The notes: a model not told the origin generated them from the letters alone. Shown: positions 1 to 10,502, numbered from the stretch's first letter. The stretch is 32,172 bases of DNA from Syncephalis plumigaleata (GCA_025201365.1 JAIXMF010000140.1:1-32172), one strand, 5' to 3'. Program-made: numbers and translations.

Positions 1-844
1 GTTCGCATATCTATACCGCTTACTGCACTCCTATCGCCGTCGTAATCCAGCTCTGAGCCATTTTCGTAGGCACCGCCAGCTGAATAGATTCCCCCGGCAA
101 CGAGACGACCTCCATTTACCATGAGTTCAGGCGAACAAGGTGATCCCGATCTCGGTGAATGACTAGGCGAATGAGGGGGAAAGGAGCCCGAACCAAATCG
201 CGGCGATTGAGGTGATGTCGGATTTAAACTGCCAACAACGCCTTGAATACGCGGTGCCGATGGCGTCCTTCGATGTGTGTCGTATCGTGGCATTATATTG
301 TTAACACCACTATTGGGCATTGGTCCATTGCCCAGTATAATTGACGTTGGTCGACCAGAAGCGGGATAGTTCGCATTCTGTGGCGGTGACGTTGCACTAT
401 GATTGATATTGGCATTGGGCGGATAGCCATTAACCATGCTATTGGACGTGGACGATACTCCATCTGAGCACTCACGGCAACGCGTGGTTTACGTCGCATC
501 GTTGCATTAGCATCTAGTACCATTCCGTTGTTGGGATTGCTGCCATTGCCTATACTGCTACCACCGCTACTACCCGCTCGACGATGTCCGATAAAGTTGT
601 TGGCAGACATTAAACCTGATATGCTAGCGAGACCTGCTACACCATTCTGTGCATAGTTGCTATTGCCTGCATTGCCATTGTAATTGTAGCTATTGCCGTT
701 ATTGTTACTGTTACTGCTATTGTTGTTGTTGTTGTTATTGTTGCCACCATGGTTATGACTACTACTGCTAATGTTGGATATGCCACTCGCTCCACTACCC
801 ATGATATTTGTACTTTTGACCATTTCGCTAAGAGTGATACTGAA
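1..844 (-). CDS. Asn/Ser-rich protein, 5' part, runs off left edge
   Basis: Product not recognised. A splice acceptor (pyrimidine tract then TTAG) at 845 opens a frame reading FSITLSEMVKSTN; the first Met is at 823, so either that is the start behind a 5'-UTR intron or coding continues upstream. Then come a poly-Asn run (8 N) and Gly/Ser/Asn-rich low-complexity sequence. That frame ends at 293, but from about 490 down to base 1 a different frame is open and has the same character (Ser/Pro/Asn-rich, SPQSPRF, HSPSHSPRSGSPCSP), so this is the true continuation. The switch is explained either by a 50-nt intron at 471-520 (donor GTACTA, CTAAT branch-like motif, acceptor GAG; phases match) or by a one-base indel. 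The composition is typical of a disordered region in a regulatory protein, but no DNA-binding or catalytic domain lies inside the window. Confidence 0.6.
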
Positions 845-985
845 CTAAAAAAATAAAAGATAGAAATGCTGTATATAGATGTGTAGTCGAGTTATAGCCA
901 CACGTATATAAGCATCAATGCATATACAGAGAAGTAAAGAAGAAGAAGAAGGTAAAAAGAAAACTTTCGTCAGCTGACCAATTCA

Positions 986-1062
986 GAACGTCTTATTGCT
1001 ACGACCACTATTGTTGCTACTGCTATTGTCGCTACTACTGCTACTACTATGGTTGGCACCAC
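986..1062 (-). other. possible upstream Ser/Asn-rich exon of the left-edge gene
   Basis: On the minus strand a good acceptor (CTTTTTCCATAG) at 1063 is followed by a short open stretch reading GANHSSSSSSDNSSSNNSG until a stop at 983-985. The Ser/Asn bias matches the gene at 1-844, whose first visible exon begins with an acceptor. No convincing donor was found at its 3' side, so it could equally be 5'-UTR sequence or low-complexity chance. Confidence 0.25.
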
Positions 1063-1463
1063 CTATGGAAAAAGGTAGGTATAGGTATGCGTTTCTGTTA
1101 AGTAATACGCAATAGATGAATAACAATACTGGCTAGCCAACTTTAATTGATTAGCATCACCCGAGTAGAAACGAACAAGCAAGTGACTGGTACTAGTAGT
1201 GCTTAGCGTGGGATGGCACGTTTGTCGGCAGTGGTAACAATGACACGACAAGCTGCTTGATTCCAGTGGAACAAGCGGACCAACAACAATGACGGAGTAA
1301 GTTGTGTAATCTAAGCATACAAACGCTGACAGTAAAAGTGATGGAAAAGAGGTTGCATCAAAAAACAAGCCTACTACCCCGGTTGGCCTAACAAACAAAC
1401 GAACGAACGAACAGACAGACAGACAGATAGACAGACAAACAAGCCAAACGTGTATGAAACCGA

Positions 1464-1505
<42 letters not shown>

Positions 1506-4500
1506 ATGCGAGCGGATGAAAGCGTAGAGATGAAAAATAGGTTAAAATAAAAAAGAAACCAAGCGCTGCTGACAGTCGAAAAAGAAAAGCGGAAGCTAAA
1601 AAATATAAGCGAATAAAGTGGAGAAAGAGAGAGAGAGAAAGAGAGAGCCAGCGACAACCAAAGATGAGGCGTATAGGTAAGCGACGAAAAAAGAATAACA
1701 ATAGGAATAAGAATAAGAGCAAGTCGACGGCTGCAAAGTGGTCTTGCGCGAATGTTTCTAGGAGGAAAAAGACAACGAGTAAGAAAGCGAATTGAACGAG
1801 AAACAAGTACCCTGCGAATAATAGTTGTACTGACTGGTCTACACGTGCTACTATCTGTGGTAATGCTTGCTAGATCGCGAGAAATGGTATGCACTATGAG
1901 ACAGCTGGATGACGGATACACATTTCATTCTCGACAACAACAATGACAACGACGAATCAAGGAGGCGGTCACATTAATGTATTCTTAATGGATTACACAT
2001 CAATGAATCGTAATATGACTATAGTCACACTCGATAGGCATATGTTTACATTGATCTATTCGTAAGCAAACAAGCAAGGAAGAGTAGCATACTAAAGGAG
2101 ATGTTGAAGGGGCGTAATAGGATAGGAAATAATTGAATTACTTTTATACTGTACAGAATACAGCATTGCAACTGTAGCAGTGCTAATAATAATAATTGCT
2201 ACAAGCATATTATATGCCAGTATCAATACGAGTGATTCAATAAAGTTACTATTCATTTGTTTGTCTCTTTAGTAGCAATGAAATAGTTCATGTCATTGAT
2301 TCAATGATCATCTCTAATAAACAAGATAAAGCAATAAAAAATACCCGTCTACTGCATAGAAAGGAGATGTTGTGTATAGATTATAAAGCATAGGCTAGTA
2401 ACCAGGAGAGAATAAACAATATATACTCATAGACTTGTGATTTACATTGGCTTAGCAAACATTCAATATCCAATAGGAATAGCGCAAATATACATGACAT
2501 ATACGCGAATAAAGAGAGAAGAAAACTACTAAACGCTATTCTTATGGAAAGATGAACATTAAACTTACCAAATTAAAAGTGTACAAATACGAGTAACCAA
2601 TATATAAGGAAGGAACAAAAGAAGAAGGAAACAATCCTATAAGCTGTAAAGAATAGAATGGGAATGTGGTAAGCACACGAGATGAATGTTAATGCGACTA
2701 GGAAGAAATATATAGATATAGATCTAGATCTAGATATTAGAAATGAACCATATGAATGAAAGAATAAGAATAATAAATAATTAACAAGGCTCGATTTGAA
2801 CAAAAGTAAAGATAAAGAATACGCGAGACTATATTGCGATAATCGCAAATGTCGCACTAGTTAGTTGAGCTGTAAATATCGAATAAGAATCGAGCAATTC
2901 AAATGGGATCAAAGCGCACAAGTGGACAGAATAGAAAACAGGATAAAAGTACGCATGTGTGTGTGTGCGTGTGTGTATACACCAACGATGGAAGAATGTT
3001 GCTTGCCTACCATAAACAACGAGAAAATAACAAACTACTAGTTACGCGAATAAATTCGACTGCACGTCAATCACTAGTATAATGGTTGATCAACAAGTAA
3101 ACAAACAAACAAATCAGCCAACTTTTATCCTATTTGTATACACTTTTACAATAGTCAATCAGCGTAACATCAACTATAAAGGATGGAATAGAGAAGTAGA
3201 GAAGAAAGAAAGAGTCGTAGATTCCAAGTAGACCGATATGTCCACGTTACTAGTCATGCATTTATCCAATAATGGTTATACTTGATACTATTGGTTGTAT
3301 ATCAGGTATCGAGCACTTTTCATTGGTGCACGATCAAAGAAATACAAACAAGGAATCAAGAAGTATAAAGAGGAACACATTTATTCATACTATCAATTAC
3401 TGTAACTTGTTATTACTTCAAGCGAATCGGGTCAAATAGATTAATATTCAATCGAGTAAAGCGACATACACGTACATGTAATAGTCAACGCAATCCTTAT
3501 CTAGGAACAAATGACTATTTCAACATTTTTCTTGATGATCTATCGTATACTCATCATAGTGTACCTGCAAATATACATGTACACATGTACATGTACGTAT
3601 ATAAACATATTCCTTAACAACATGTCAATCTCATGAACATGCATTATCAACAACATGTAATCTGTATCATGTAATACAATAAGCAAAGATCTTCTTATAC
3701 GCAGTGGCGCGTCTTTTTGTTCCCTGCAATGATCTACCATGTTATCCTTCACTCTTTCACTCTTTTCCTCTTTCCTGCATGAATTGTACGTTATTTCAAT
3801 CTTCACTCTCATCACAAAGGCCTGTTTAGAAAGTGCAAAAGAAAAAAGAAAAACACTCGTAGCATTCGATATAATTAGACCGTATTTTATTAGTTACTCT
3901 GCCATTGCTAAACGTCATTGTGCTAGTGTAAAGTAGTCATATGTGCAGTTGACATGTACGACATTGCCGTTACTATCACAACAACAATAGTAACACTTGT
4001 TGCGGCTGCTGCTTGTACTTCTGCTACTGCTACTGCTTCTGCAGCTTATGGTGTTTCCACTTTTACTGTCATCATTGCTGTACTCCTTTGTGCACCATAA
4101 CCACACTATCAGTCTATCAATAGATGTATGATGACAGTTCCGTATGTATCCGGCATTGTTTGATGATACTGGCATGCAGCTAATATCCAATCTATCAAGA
4201 CTGCAAGCAATACTCGCGGTAGAAACGGACAAGTCGTCTAGCCGTAGCATGGTATATCATTCATGATGTAGATGTTTGCCCCGTCCTTTCCATGGACGTT
4301 TCCCTCTTAACGAATCCACCAATCCGATGCGATAACCAAAGTCATGCAGCATTCGAGAACGTTCATTGGATACGGACTAAACAGTAGTCGTGTCAACTAC
4401 AATAGAAGTGGCATCGGTATAGAGAGAGTGAGTGAGAGTGAGAGAGCGGAAAGGATGAACACGCGGATAGATCGCCCAATCTGCTGTCATTCTCCCCTTG

Positions 4501-4581
4501 AAGTGAACTCCGCGACTGTTACACACCCATTCAGTCCATTCATACGCATACGCACACATGTATCTGCTTGTGATGGCATTT
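1063..4581. other. long gene-poor, repeat-rich interval
   Basis: About 3.5 kb without a gene I can support. It holds microsatellites (tetranucleotide and TAG tracts at 1391-1505, purine-rich GAGA at 1620-1650, GT-rich 2955-2980, AAAC copies near 3100, ACATGTAC palindromes near 3570-3600). Open frames here are short, low-complexity or read through microsatellites. If the retroelement is removed, the interval from the left-edge gene to the gene at 9397 was still near 4 kb, while most neighbours here are 90-900 bp apart. A long regulatory region or 5'-UTR introns of the left-edge gene are possible, as is an unrecognised non-coding RNA. Confidence 0.6.
1391..1505. repeat. compound microsatellite: tetranucleotide tract then (TAG)14
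   Basis: AACA/AACG/ACAG tetranucleotide repeats run from about 1391 to 1440, and fourteen uninterrupted TAG units lie at 1464-1505. The spurious poly-Thr and poly-Tyr runs in minus-strand frames here come from this tract. Confidence 0.9.
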
Positions 4582-4586
4582 GAATG
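4582..4586. repeat. target site duplication GAATG, left copy
   Basis: The five bases before the left LTR are GAATG and are repeated exactly at 9122-9126 after the right LTR. Five base pairs is the usual duplication size for Ty1/copia integrases, so this marks one intact integration event. Confidence 0.95.
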
Positions 4587-4795
4587 TGTTAAAATTGAGG
4601 CGGAGATAATAGTGTGAAGACTTAATTTTTATTTAATGTGTCGTAATACTACGCAATTATTTATACGCGTAGTAAGATGTGCGAAGCACATCTTATATTT
4701 GCTGGTATGTGATGTAGATCTTAATTATGTAAAATAAGATCTCATATAATAAAGATTTGCACAACGACAATCATTGGGAATTATGAATTCCAACA
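4587..4795 (-). repeat. 3' LTR of the copia element (209 bp)
   Basis: In element sense it runs TGTTGGAATT ... TTTTAACA. It carries a TATAAA at 4660-4665, a polyadenylation-like AATAAA at 4628-4633 and a perfect 10-bp-stem hairpin with a GAA/TTC loop at 4673-4695. The last codons and the stop codon of gag-pol lie inside this LTR (stop at 4781-4783). Confidence 0.95.
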
Positions 4796-7700
4796 CTCCT
4801 CCTCAGGGCGATGCTTGGATTCCTCTAAGCCAAGAAGCTCTGCTAGAAGTGAATGTCTTTGTTTGCTCAAGCTTTTGGTAAATATATCGGCGACGTTCTC
4901 CTCTGTAGGGCAATAGTTGATTTCGATGGAATTGTTGTTTGTGGCCTCTCGCACGTAGTGATGCTTGATATCTATATGCTTGCTCCTCTTGTGTTGTACC
5001 GGGTTCCTGCCTAGTGCGATGCAACCTTGGTTGTCACATTGAATGTTGATCGGTCGTATGTCTGGAAGCTGTAATCCAATAATAAAGTTATTTAGCCACA
5101 TAGATTCCTTGGTAGCCTCCGTTATGGCCATGTATTCAGCTTCTGTAGATGATAGCGCAACCGTTGGTTGTTTCTTGCTGTTCCAGGTAATAGCAGTTTT
5201 GTTGTAGGCGAAGACGTAACCAGTTGTGGATTTTCGATCGTCCAAGCTACTGGCCCAATCTGAATCTGAGTAACCTATGATTTTTCCGGTATCTCTAGTA
5301 TACTTCAAAATGACATTAGCAGTGTGTTTTACATATCTCATTATTCTTTTTACTGCATTCCAATGGACTTGTCTAGGGTCAGACAGAAACCTGCTCAGCA
5401 GACTTATGCTAAACGCTAGATCAGGTCTCGTAGCGTTTGCTAGATAGATTAAGCTGCCAATGGCACTTCTATAAGGTACATTTTTCATGTATTCTAATTC
5501 GTCTTTTTCTATGACGCTATCTCCCTTTTGAAGTCTGATGCCTGTTTCTAACGGTGCTCCTACTGGCTTCGCATCAGTCATATTGAAACGATTTAGTACA
5601 TCATCGATATATTTGCGCTGAGATAGCGTAGTGATGCCACGTTTTCTGTCACGACTGACTTGAATGCCAAGTATGTAATGAATGTCACCAAGATCTTTCA
5701 TCCTGAACCTGGACGACAGGTCAGCTTTGAGTTGATTGATCGAGGGCATTGAGTCACCAATGATTATGAGGTCATCGACGTATAGGGCAATGAATATAAT
5801 GGAGTTACCACTATGCTTAGAATAGACACCATGATCGGCATCGTTTCGTTTGAAGCCTAGCGTACTCAAGAAGGTATCGATAACCGAATACCACGCTCTT
5901 CCTGACTGTTTAAGTCCATAGAGCGATTTTCTTAACAGACATACATGGTCACCTCGTTGAAAACCTTCCGGTTGTTTCATGTAAATCTCTTCATCTAAGT
6001 TGCCATTTAAATAGGCTGTAGTCACATCCATTTGATGTATGTGATAATCGTATTGCGTGGCAATAGCAATTAAAATTCGAATGGAGGAGTATCGCACTAC
6101 TGGTGCAAAAGTTTCCTGGTAGTCAATACCATGGATCTGAGAGAAACCTTGTGCTACCAATCGTGCTTTGTATCGCTCGATGTTGCCATGCTCATCTCGC
6201 TTCACCTTGAACACCCATTTAGATCCGATGGCCTTTCGTCCCTTGGGTAGACTAGTGAGCTGCCAGGTGCCATTATCGTGCAAGCTTTTTAATTCATCTT
6301 GCATTGCCGCCATCCATTTGTCGGCGTTGTCTCCAGATAATGCCTGCTTAACTGTTGTTGGCTCATCACCCACTATTTCTGACAGGAGTGATCTGCATTC
6401 ATCAGATGAAACATCTACAGCACTTGCGGACTCATCCGTATCGTTGGAAGTGTCGAATATAGGTGATGTGTGATCGTTGTCAGTGATTGGTGTATACATA
6501 TCTTGTGTGGGTGATTCTGATTGTAATGCGCTTGTTTCGGGAGTGGTAGGAAGTGGCGTACTACTATGTTCTAATGACCATGAATCGTCTGGCGCGGATA
6601 CCAAAGGAGATGGGCTTGATTGAGTATCACGGTTACATTGCGAGGGCAACGGTTCATCTGGCCTGGATACTGTGGGAGGAGAACTTGGTGGTTCACTCTG
6701 ACTGGTAGTGGTAAAGAAGATCGTAGGACCTTGACCGGTGTTACATGGGGTGTTAATCGATGCGCGTTGCTTTGAAGGGAACGCATTCTCCACGAATTCG
6801 ACGTCCCGCGTTTTTACGACCTTGTTAGAATTTTGGTCGTATAGCCTGTATGCTTTGCTGCCGTCGTAATAGCCAATAAAGATGCATTCTCTGCTTTTGG
6901 AGTCGAATTTTGTACGATTTCCATGATGTAGGGCATAGGCCAGACAGCCAAAGACACGGAGGTGAGATACCGATGGTGTGGTGTTGAACCAAAGGGAATC
7001 TGGGATACGATTGCCAGTTCCACTGCTTGGTGATAGATTACACGTGTGGGCTGCAGTGTTGACTGCTTCCGCCCAGAATGAGGTGTCAAGTCCAGCCGCG
7101 TGTAGCATGGTGCGTGCCCGTTCAGTTATCGTTCGGATATTTCTTTCTGACACTCCATTCTGTTCTGGCGTATAAGGTGCAGATGATTGCCAGATTATAC
7201 CTCTCTCTCACAAGAAGGATTGCACATATGATGCGGCAAATTCTCTTCCGTTGTCTGATCTCAACGCTTTGATCTTCATTCCAGACTGATTTTCAACCAT
7301 GCTTTTGAAAATTTTTAACTTCTCCAAGAATTGATCCTTGCCACTTAAGAAATCGACCCAGATCTTTCTCGAGAAATCATCGACGAAGATAACAAAATAC
7401 CTTGCCCCTCCATGACTGGCTACGGACATTGGGCCACAAATGTCGGTGTGGATTAGCATTAGTCGTTCCGTTGACCGAGGTGTAGCCGTTGATTTTGGTA
7501 TTTTGACACGATGCTGCTTCCCGTGTATACAAGAGGTGCAGTGTGAGTGTTGCGTCAATTTCCCATTAACCGCTAAGTCGTTGACTAGTCCGTTGCTCTT
7601 GAGTAACATTAAAGAAGCATAATTGAGATGACCAAGGCGTTGATGCCAAATATCGGAGGATGCATTGATCGACGTTGAAGCGAGCGAGACCTCGCGTGAA

Positions 7701-8839
7701 TGTGAAAAACTTAATAGGAATAGGTTGCTACTGAGGTGGGCTTGACCGATGATGGTGTTATCTGGAGCCTTTATCGTACAATTATTGTCTCTAGTGAAGA
7801 ATACGGAAAAGTTCAACGATAGGAGCTTTCGTACAGACAGTAAATTGTAGGTCAAGGTAGGAATGTGTAACACATCTTGGAATTTTACATGTACGTAGTC
7901 ACGCTGGTGAAAGATGTATCCTTCTATGGTTCCTATCCCAATGGCAGCCATCGTTGAGTCATTTGCAGCATAGACGGTTTTTGGCGTAATAGCTTGATAG
8001 TTGGTAAACCAGTCCTTGTTGCTGCATTGGTGCTGGGTTGCACCACTGTCGACTACCCAAGTTCCTAATAGATGTTTGTCTACCGAGGATGGTGAGGTGT
8101 TGGATGCAAGTAGGTACGTGGTAGAAGGTTTATCAATGTGTTTTCTATTTGGATATCCTATCTTCTTGTAACATTCGTCCTCTGTATGTCCAGATTTGTG
8201 GCAGTAGGTACACGTCGGTCGCATTCTTTTCCTTGGCGCTTGTTCCTCTGATACGCGTAATGCAGTATCTTCCAACCGATTTGCGTGCATCAGCACATTC
8301 GGCTCCTCATGAATGATTTGCCTTTGGACGTCCTCGAGCGTTAGTGTATTAAGATTCGCTCCCATGTTCACAATTAGGGGATGGTATTCGCGGGGTAGGC
8401 TTGAAAATAGGAAAGCAATAATTTCTGCATCTGACGCAGGGGCGCTGGTTTCTGCCAATTGGTCTTTTATCAACGTGATCTCATGAATGAAATCTGAGCA
8501 AGATTTCGAGGCGTCTTTCCTCATGTTGAGTAGTTGCCTGCGTAGATGGATAGCAGCCGAATGACCTTTGGGCTGATGAAGTTCATGCAATTTCTGGAGC
8601 ATAATCTTGGCTGTAGGGCATGATTCCATCTGGATCTGTAGTTTATTTGACAAGGTAACTAGTATAATCGATCTGGCCTTTTCGTCTTGCTTGAACCATT
8701 GTGTGTCTTCAGATTCTGGCGGATCTTCGGATGTAATTTCGTACATTCCTTGGTTGAGTAAGAGACCCTTTATCTGAATCCTCCAGTTACGATAGTTTGT
8801 GCCGTCGAGTGTTTGGACGGTGTTTAGAGATGAACTCAT
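4781..8839 (-). pseudogene. copia gag-pol polyprotein with one in-frame UGA
   Basis: Residue numbers count from ATG 8839. The gag region fills about 1-200; a CCHC zinc knuckle (C-x2-C-x4-H-x4-C) is near 210-223; the aspartic protease motif DSGA is near 264; the integrase zinc-binding region (HQRLGH ... CTSC) and catalytic core (HTDICGP, LRSDNG) fill about 395-560; reverse transcriptase has YVDD; RNase H has SDSDW, STEAEY and a terminal NVADIFTK. The frame starting at 8839 stops at a UGA (7208-7210) in the integrase core, and the same frame stays open from there to 4781 with conserved PYTPEQNGVSERN just downstream. There is no frameshift, only this stop. Without suppression the product would be a 543-residue gag-protease-partial-integrase protein lacking RT. 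A point mutation from a sense codon, stop readthrough or a sequencing error would all fit. The C-terminus (CWNS) is encoded by the LTR. Confidence 0.93.
4796..4805 (-). other. polypurine tract of the copia element
   Basis: In element sense TGAGGAGGAG lies directly against the 3' LTR, the expected place for plus-strand DNA priming. It is also read as the Glu-rich end of the polyprotein (EEEC). Confidence 0.8.
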
Positions 8840-8879
8840 ATTGAGTAAGTTTTTGTTTTGAAAGTAGAATAAAATGACA

Positions 8880-8912
8880 CTTGATTAGCGAGAGCCTCTG
8901 AGACTCTTAATC
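8880..8912 (-). other. primer binding site, anticodon half of tRNA-Lys(CUU)
   Basis: Directly inside the 5' LTR, with no gap, the plus strand reads TGAGACTCTTAATC (8899-8912). This matches the anticodon arm of a tRNA-Lys with anticodon CUU (loop CUCUUAA, then U39 C40). Further out, GATTAGC (8883-8889) and AGAGC (8891-8895) resemble the D-arm of the same tRNA without its D-loop. No complement of a tRNA 3' end with CCA is visible here. Half-tRNA priming by a fragment cut near position 39-40 is known for Drosophila copia and yeast Ty5 (with initiator tRNA-Met). The tRNA identity is from memory of tRNA-Lys(CUU) sequences and needs the host gene. Confidence 0.7.
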
Positions 8913-9121
8913 TGTTAAAATTGAGGCGGAGATAATAGTGTGAAGACTTAATTTTTATTTAATGTGTCGTAATACTACGCAATTATTTATACGCGTAGTA
9001 AGATGTGCGAAGCACATCTTATATTTGCTGGTATGTGATGTAGATCTTAATTATGTAAAATAAGATCTCATATAATAAAGATTTGCACAACGACAATCAT
9101 TGGGAATTATGAATTCCAACA
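8913..9121 (-). repeat. 5' LTR of the copia element (209 bp)
   Basis: Direct copy of 4587-4795 at an offset of 4326 bp. The promoter-like TATAAA is at 8986-8991 and the 10-bp-stem hairpin at 8999-9021, immediately upstream of that TATA in element sense. Transcription would run toward lower coordinates. Confidence 0.95.
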
Positions 9122-9126
9122 GAATG
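9122..9126. repeat. target site duplication GAATG, right copy
   Basis: Exact copy of 4582-4586, immediately after the right LTR. Confidence 0.95.
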
Positions 9127-9288
9127 CAATAATGGATTGTACTAGTAGTGCTACTATTATTATGCGTGCTTGTCGCCCATATTCAGTTTTGTCCCTCCCC
9201 TTCTTTTTTTATCTCTTTCTAATTACTACCACTACAGCTGCTATTATTATTAGTATTTATTACAATTGCACAAGCCACTGCACTTCGT

Positions 9289-9304
9289 CTATATATATAT
9301 ATAG
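9289..9304 (+). promoter_or_regulatory. TATA-like element upstream of the GPI-protein gene
   Basis: An alternating CTATATATATATATAG stretch lies about 95-105 nt before the start codon at 9397, a usual distance for a fungal core promoter. AT-rich repeats are common in this window, so the assignment is tentative. Confidence 0.35.
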
Positions 9305-9396
9305 TGTTACCTTAGTTGCTTCCTCTTTGATCCAACTATAGTTTAGTCTTCATCTTTTCTTTACATCTTGTTCCTCTCTTCATTTGCATTTCTAAC

Positions 9397-10044
9397 ATGA
9401 AGTCAATTCTATCCGCTGCCATCCTCTCACTAGCTGTATTGGCTAGTATGTCCACCATCGGCGAGGTTCTCGCGGCAGGTAAAGGTAAGCAAGTCATCAT
9501 TAATACGTTTATAAACATTAGCTTACAATTCTGTTTGCTTGATATACACATAGGTGGCACCACGGACCAAAGTAACCATGCTCAATGGTGCAGTATGCAA
9601 AGGGCCTCTTGTCCATTGATCTGCCAGAGCAGTAATCACACCAGAGCTATTAAGAACGAGTGTAATTCAGCCACTCTCGCTTGGGATTGTATCTGCAGTG
9701 GCAACTTCAGACCAGATACCGAGAAATACTCGCAAACGGTGCCATATTTCCTGTGCATGGAAAGCTTGAGCAAATGTACTAATACCTGCAAGAGCGACGA
9801 ATCGTGTGTCACCAACTGTCGCAATACTAACGTATGTGGTGCTACTAATCCTGATCTCTCTAATGGCACTACCACCGACACGACACCAGCAAAACCCACC
9901 GACAAAGCAACTCCAGGCTTCAATGCCAGCTACGATGAAGGTGGTGCTGCCTCTCTCCTTGGAACTGGTAGCGGCTACGAGACTATTGGCTATGGTTTGG
10001 TCGTTTCTGCCGTAACTGTTATGGTATCATTTAACAATCTCTAA
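9397..10044 (+). CDS. GPI-anchored cysteine-rich cell-surface protein (DUF7707-like)
   Basis: Two exons, 9397-9484 and 9554-10044, with a 69-nt intron (GTAAGC...CATAG); the product is 192 residues. It begins with a signal peptide (MKSILSAAILSLAVLASM..., cleavage expected after the Ala-Ala near residue 27). A core with 12 cysteines follows, spaced as in fungal DUF7707-type proteins (WC, CPLIC, DCIC, LCMES, CTNTC, CGATNP). A Thr/Ser/Pro-rich linker leads to a short hydrophobic C-terminal tail (GYGLVVSAVTVMVSF) after a GTGSG stretch, as in a GPI-anchor signal. It is likely a wall or outer-surface protein of unknown function. The intron is a multiple of three without stops, so a retained form would read through. 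A copia element sits about 275 bp upstream. Confidence 0.88.
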   Translation: MKSILSAAILSLAVLASMSTIGEVLAAGKGKQVIINTFINISLQFCLLDIHIGGTTDQSNHAQWCSMQRASCPLICQSSNHTRAIKNECNSATLAWDCICSGNFRPDTEKYSQTVPYFLCMESLSKCTNTCKSDESCVTNCRNTNVCGATNPDLSNGTTTDTTPAKPTDKATPGFNASYDEGGAASLLGTGSGYETIGYGLVVSAVTVMVSFNNL

Positions 10045-10502
10045 ACGTAGTTATTCTATTAAACTATCATCATTATCACCATCATCATCATTCTATATCA
10101 TGTAGCATTGTTAAGCTAAGCGATTGTTATCTCTGCTACTACTGCTACTACTGCTACTACTGCTATACGTAGTTCGTAGTTCTCTTTCTATTCATACACT
10201 TCCCTTTCATTTGACCTTTGAAAGACACAATTGTTGAAGACGAGAGAGTCATTGATTAAATCAATAAAGCTATATCATTACTTTTATTACACGTCATCGT
10301 CATCATCATCTATATTGATTAGTAAACTCACGTAACTGAAAATGAATTGATGTTTGTATCGAGTGGCCTGTAAAAAGTGAATACTCACGGTCAATGAGAG
10401 AAAAGTCAAGCAAGCAATAAAAATCACATCATAATCAATTGACTATCTCACTACACTCTTTTCTTTCTTTTTGTTACTACAACTGCTAGTGCTTCATTTA
10501 AA
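10045..10502 (+). other. 3' region of the GPI-protein gene and promoter of CIA2
   Basis: Non-coding. It contains an imperfect CTACTACTG repeat at about 10132-10163 and AATAAA at 10263-10268, a probable polyadenylation signal for the upstream gene. Pyrimidine-rich DNA (TTTTCTTTCTTTTTG) lies about 45 nt before the next start codon. Confidence 0.5.

Larger units (their letters stand above)
4587..9121 (-). mobile_element. complete Ty1/copia LTR retrotransposon, 4535 bp
   Basis: Two direct 209-bp LTRs (TG...CA ends in both orientations) flank one gag-pol frame on the minus strand. Domain order is gag, zinc knuckle, protease, integrase, reverse transcriptase, RNase H; integrase before RT defines the Ty1/copia (Pseudoviridae) class. 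The element has a 5-bp target duplication, a primer site next to the 5' LTR (the right one) and a purine tract next to the 3' LTR (the left one). I compared the two LTRs by eye over their length and found no difference, which implies a recent insertion. Its 5' LTR lies about 275 bp upstream of the start codon at 9397, in opposite orientation. One in-frame UGA interrupts pol, so this copy is probably non-autonomous unless the stop is read through. Confidence 0.97.

Noticed and set aside
1063-1921. Long overlapping minus-strand frames (247 and 177 codons)
   Set aside because: They read through the TAG and tetranucleotide microsatellites, giving poly-Thr, poly-Tyr and Leu/Phe-rich low-complexity products with no family resemblance.
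3915-4250. 111-codon minus frame, Ser/Arg- and Cys-rich
   Set aside because: No recognisable domain, promoter or splice pattern; the Ser run comes from a GCTACTGCTACTG repeat. Could be real but I cannot support it.
4344-4583. 79-codon plus frame ending at the element's insertion site
   Set aside because: Short, no homology, and it overlaps a GAGAGTGAGTGAGA repeat; insertion into a gene is not supported.
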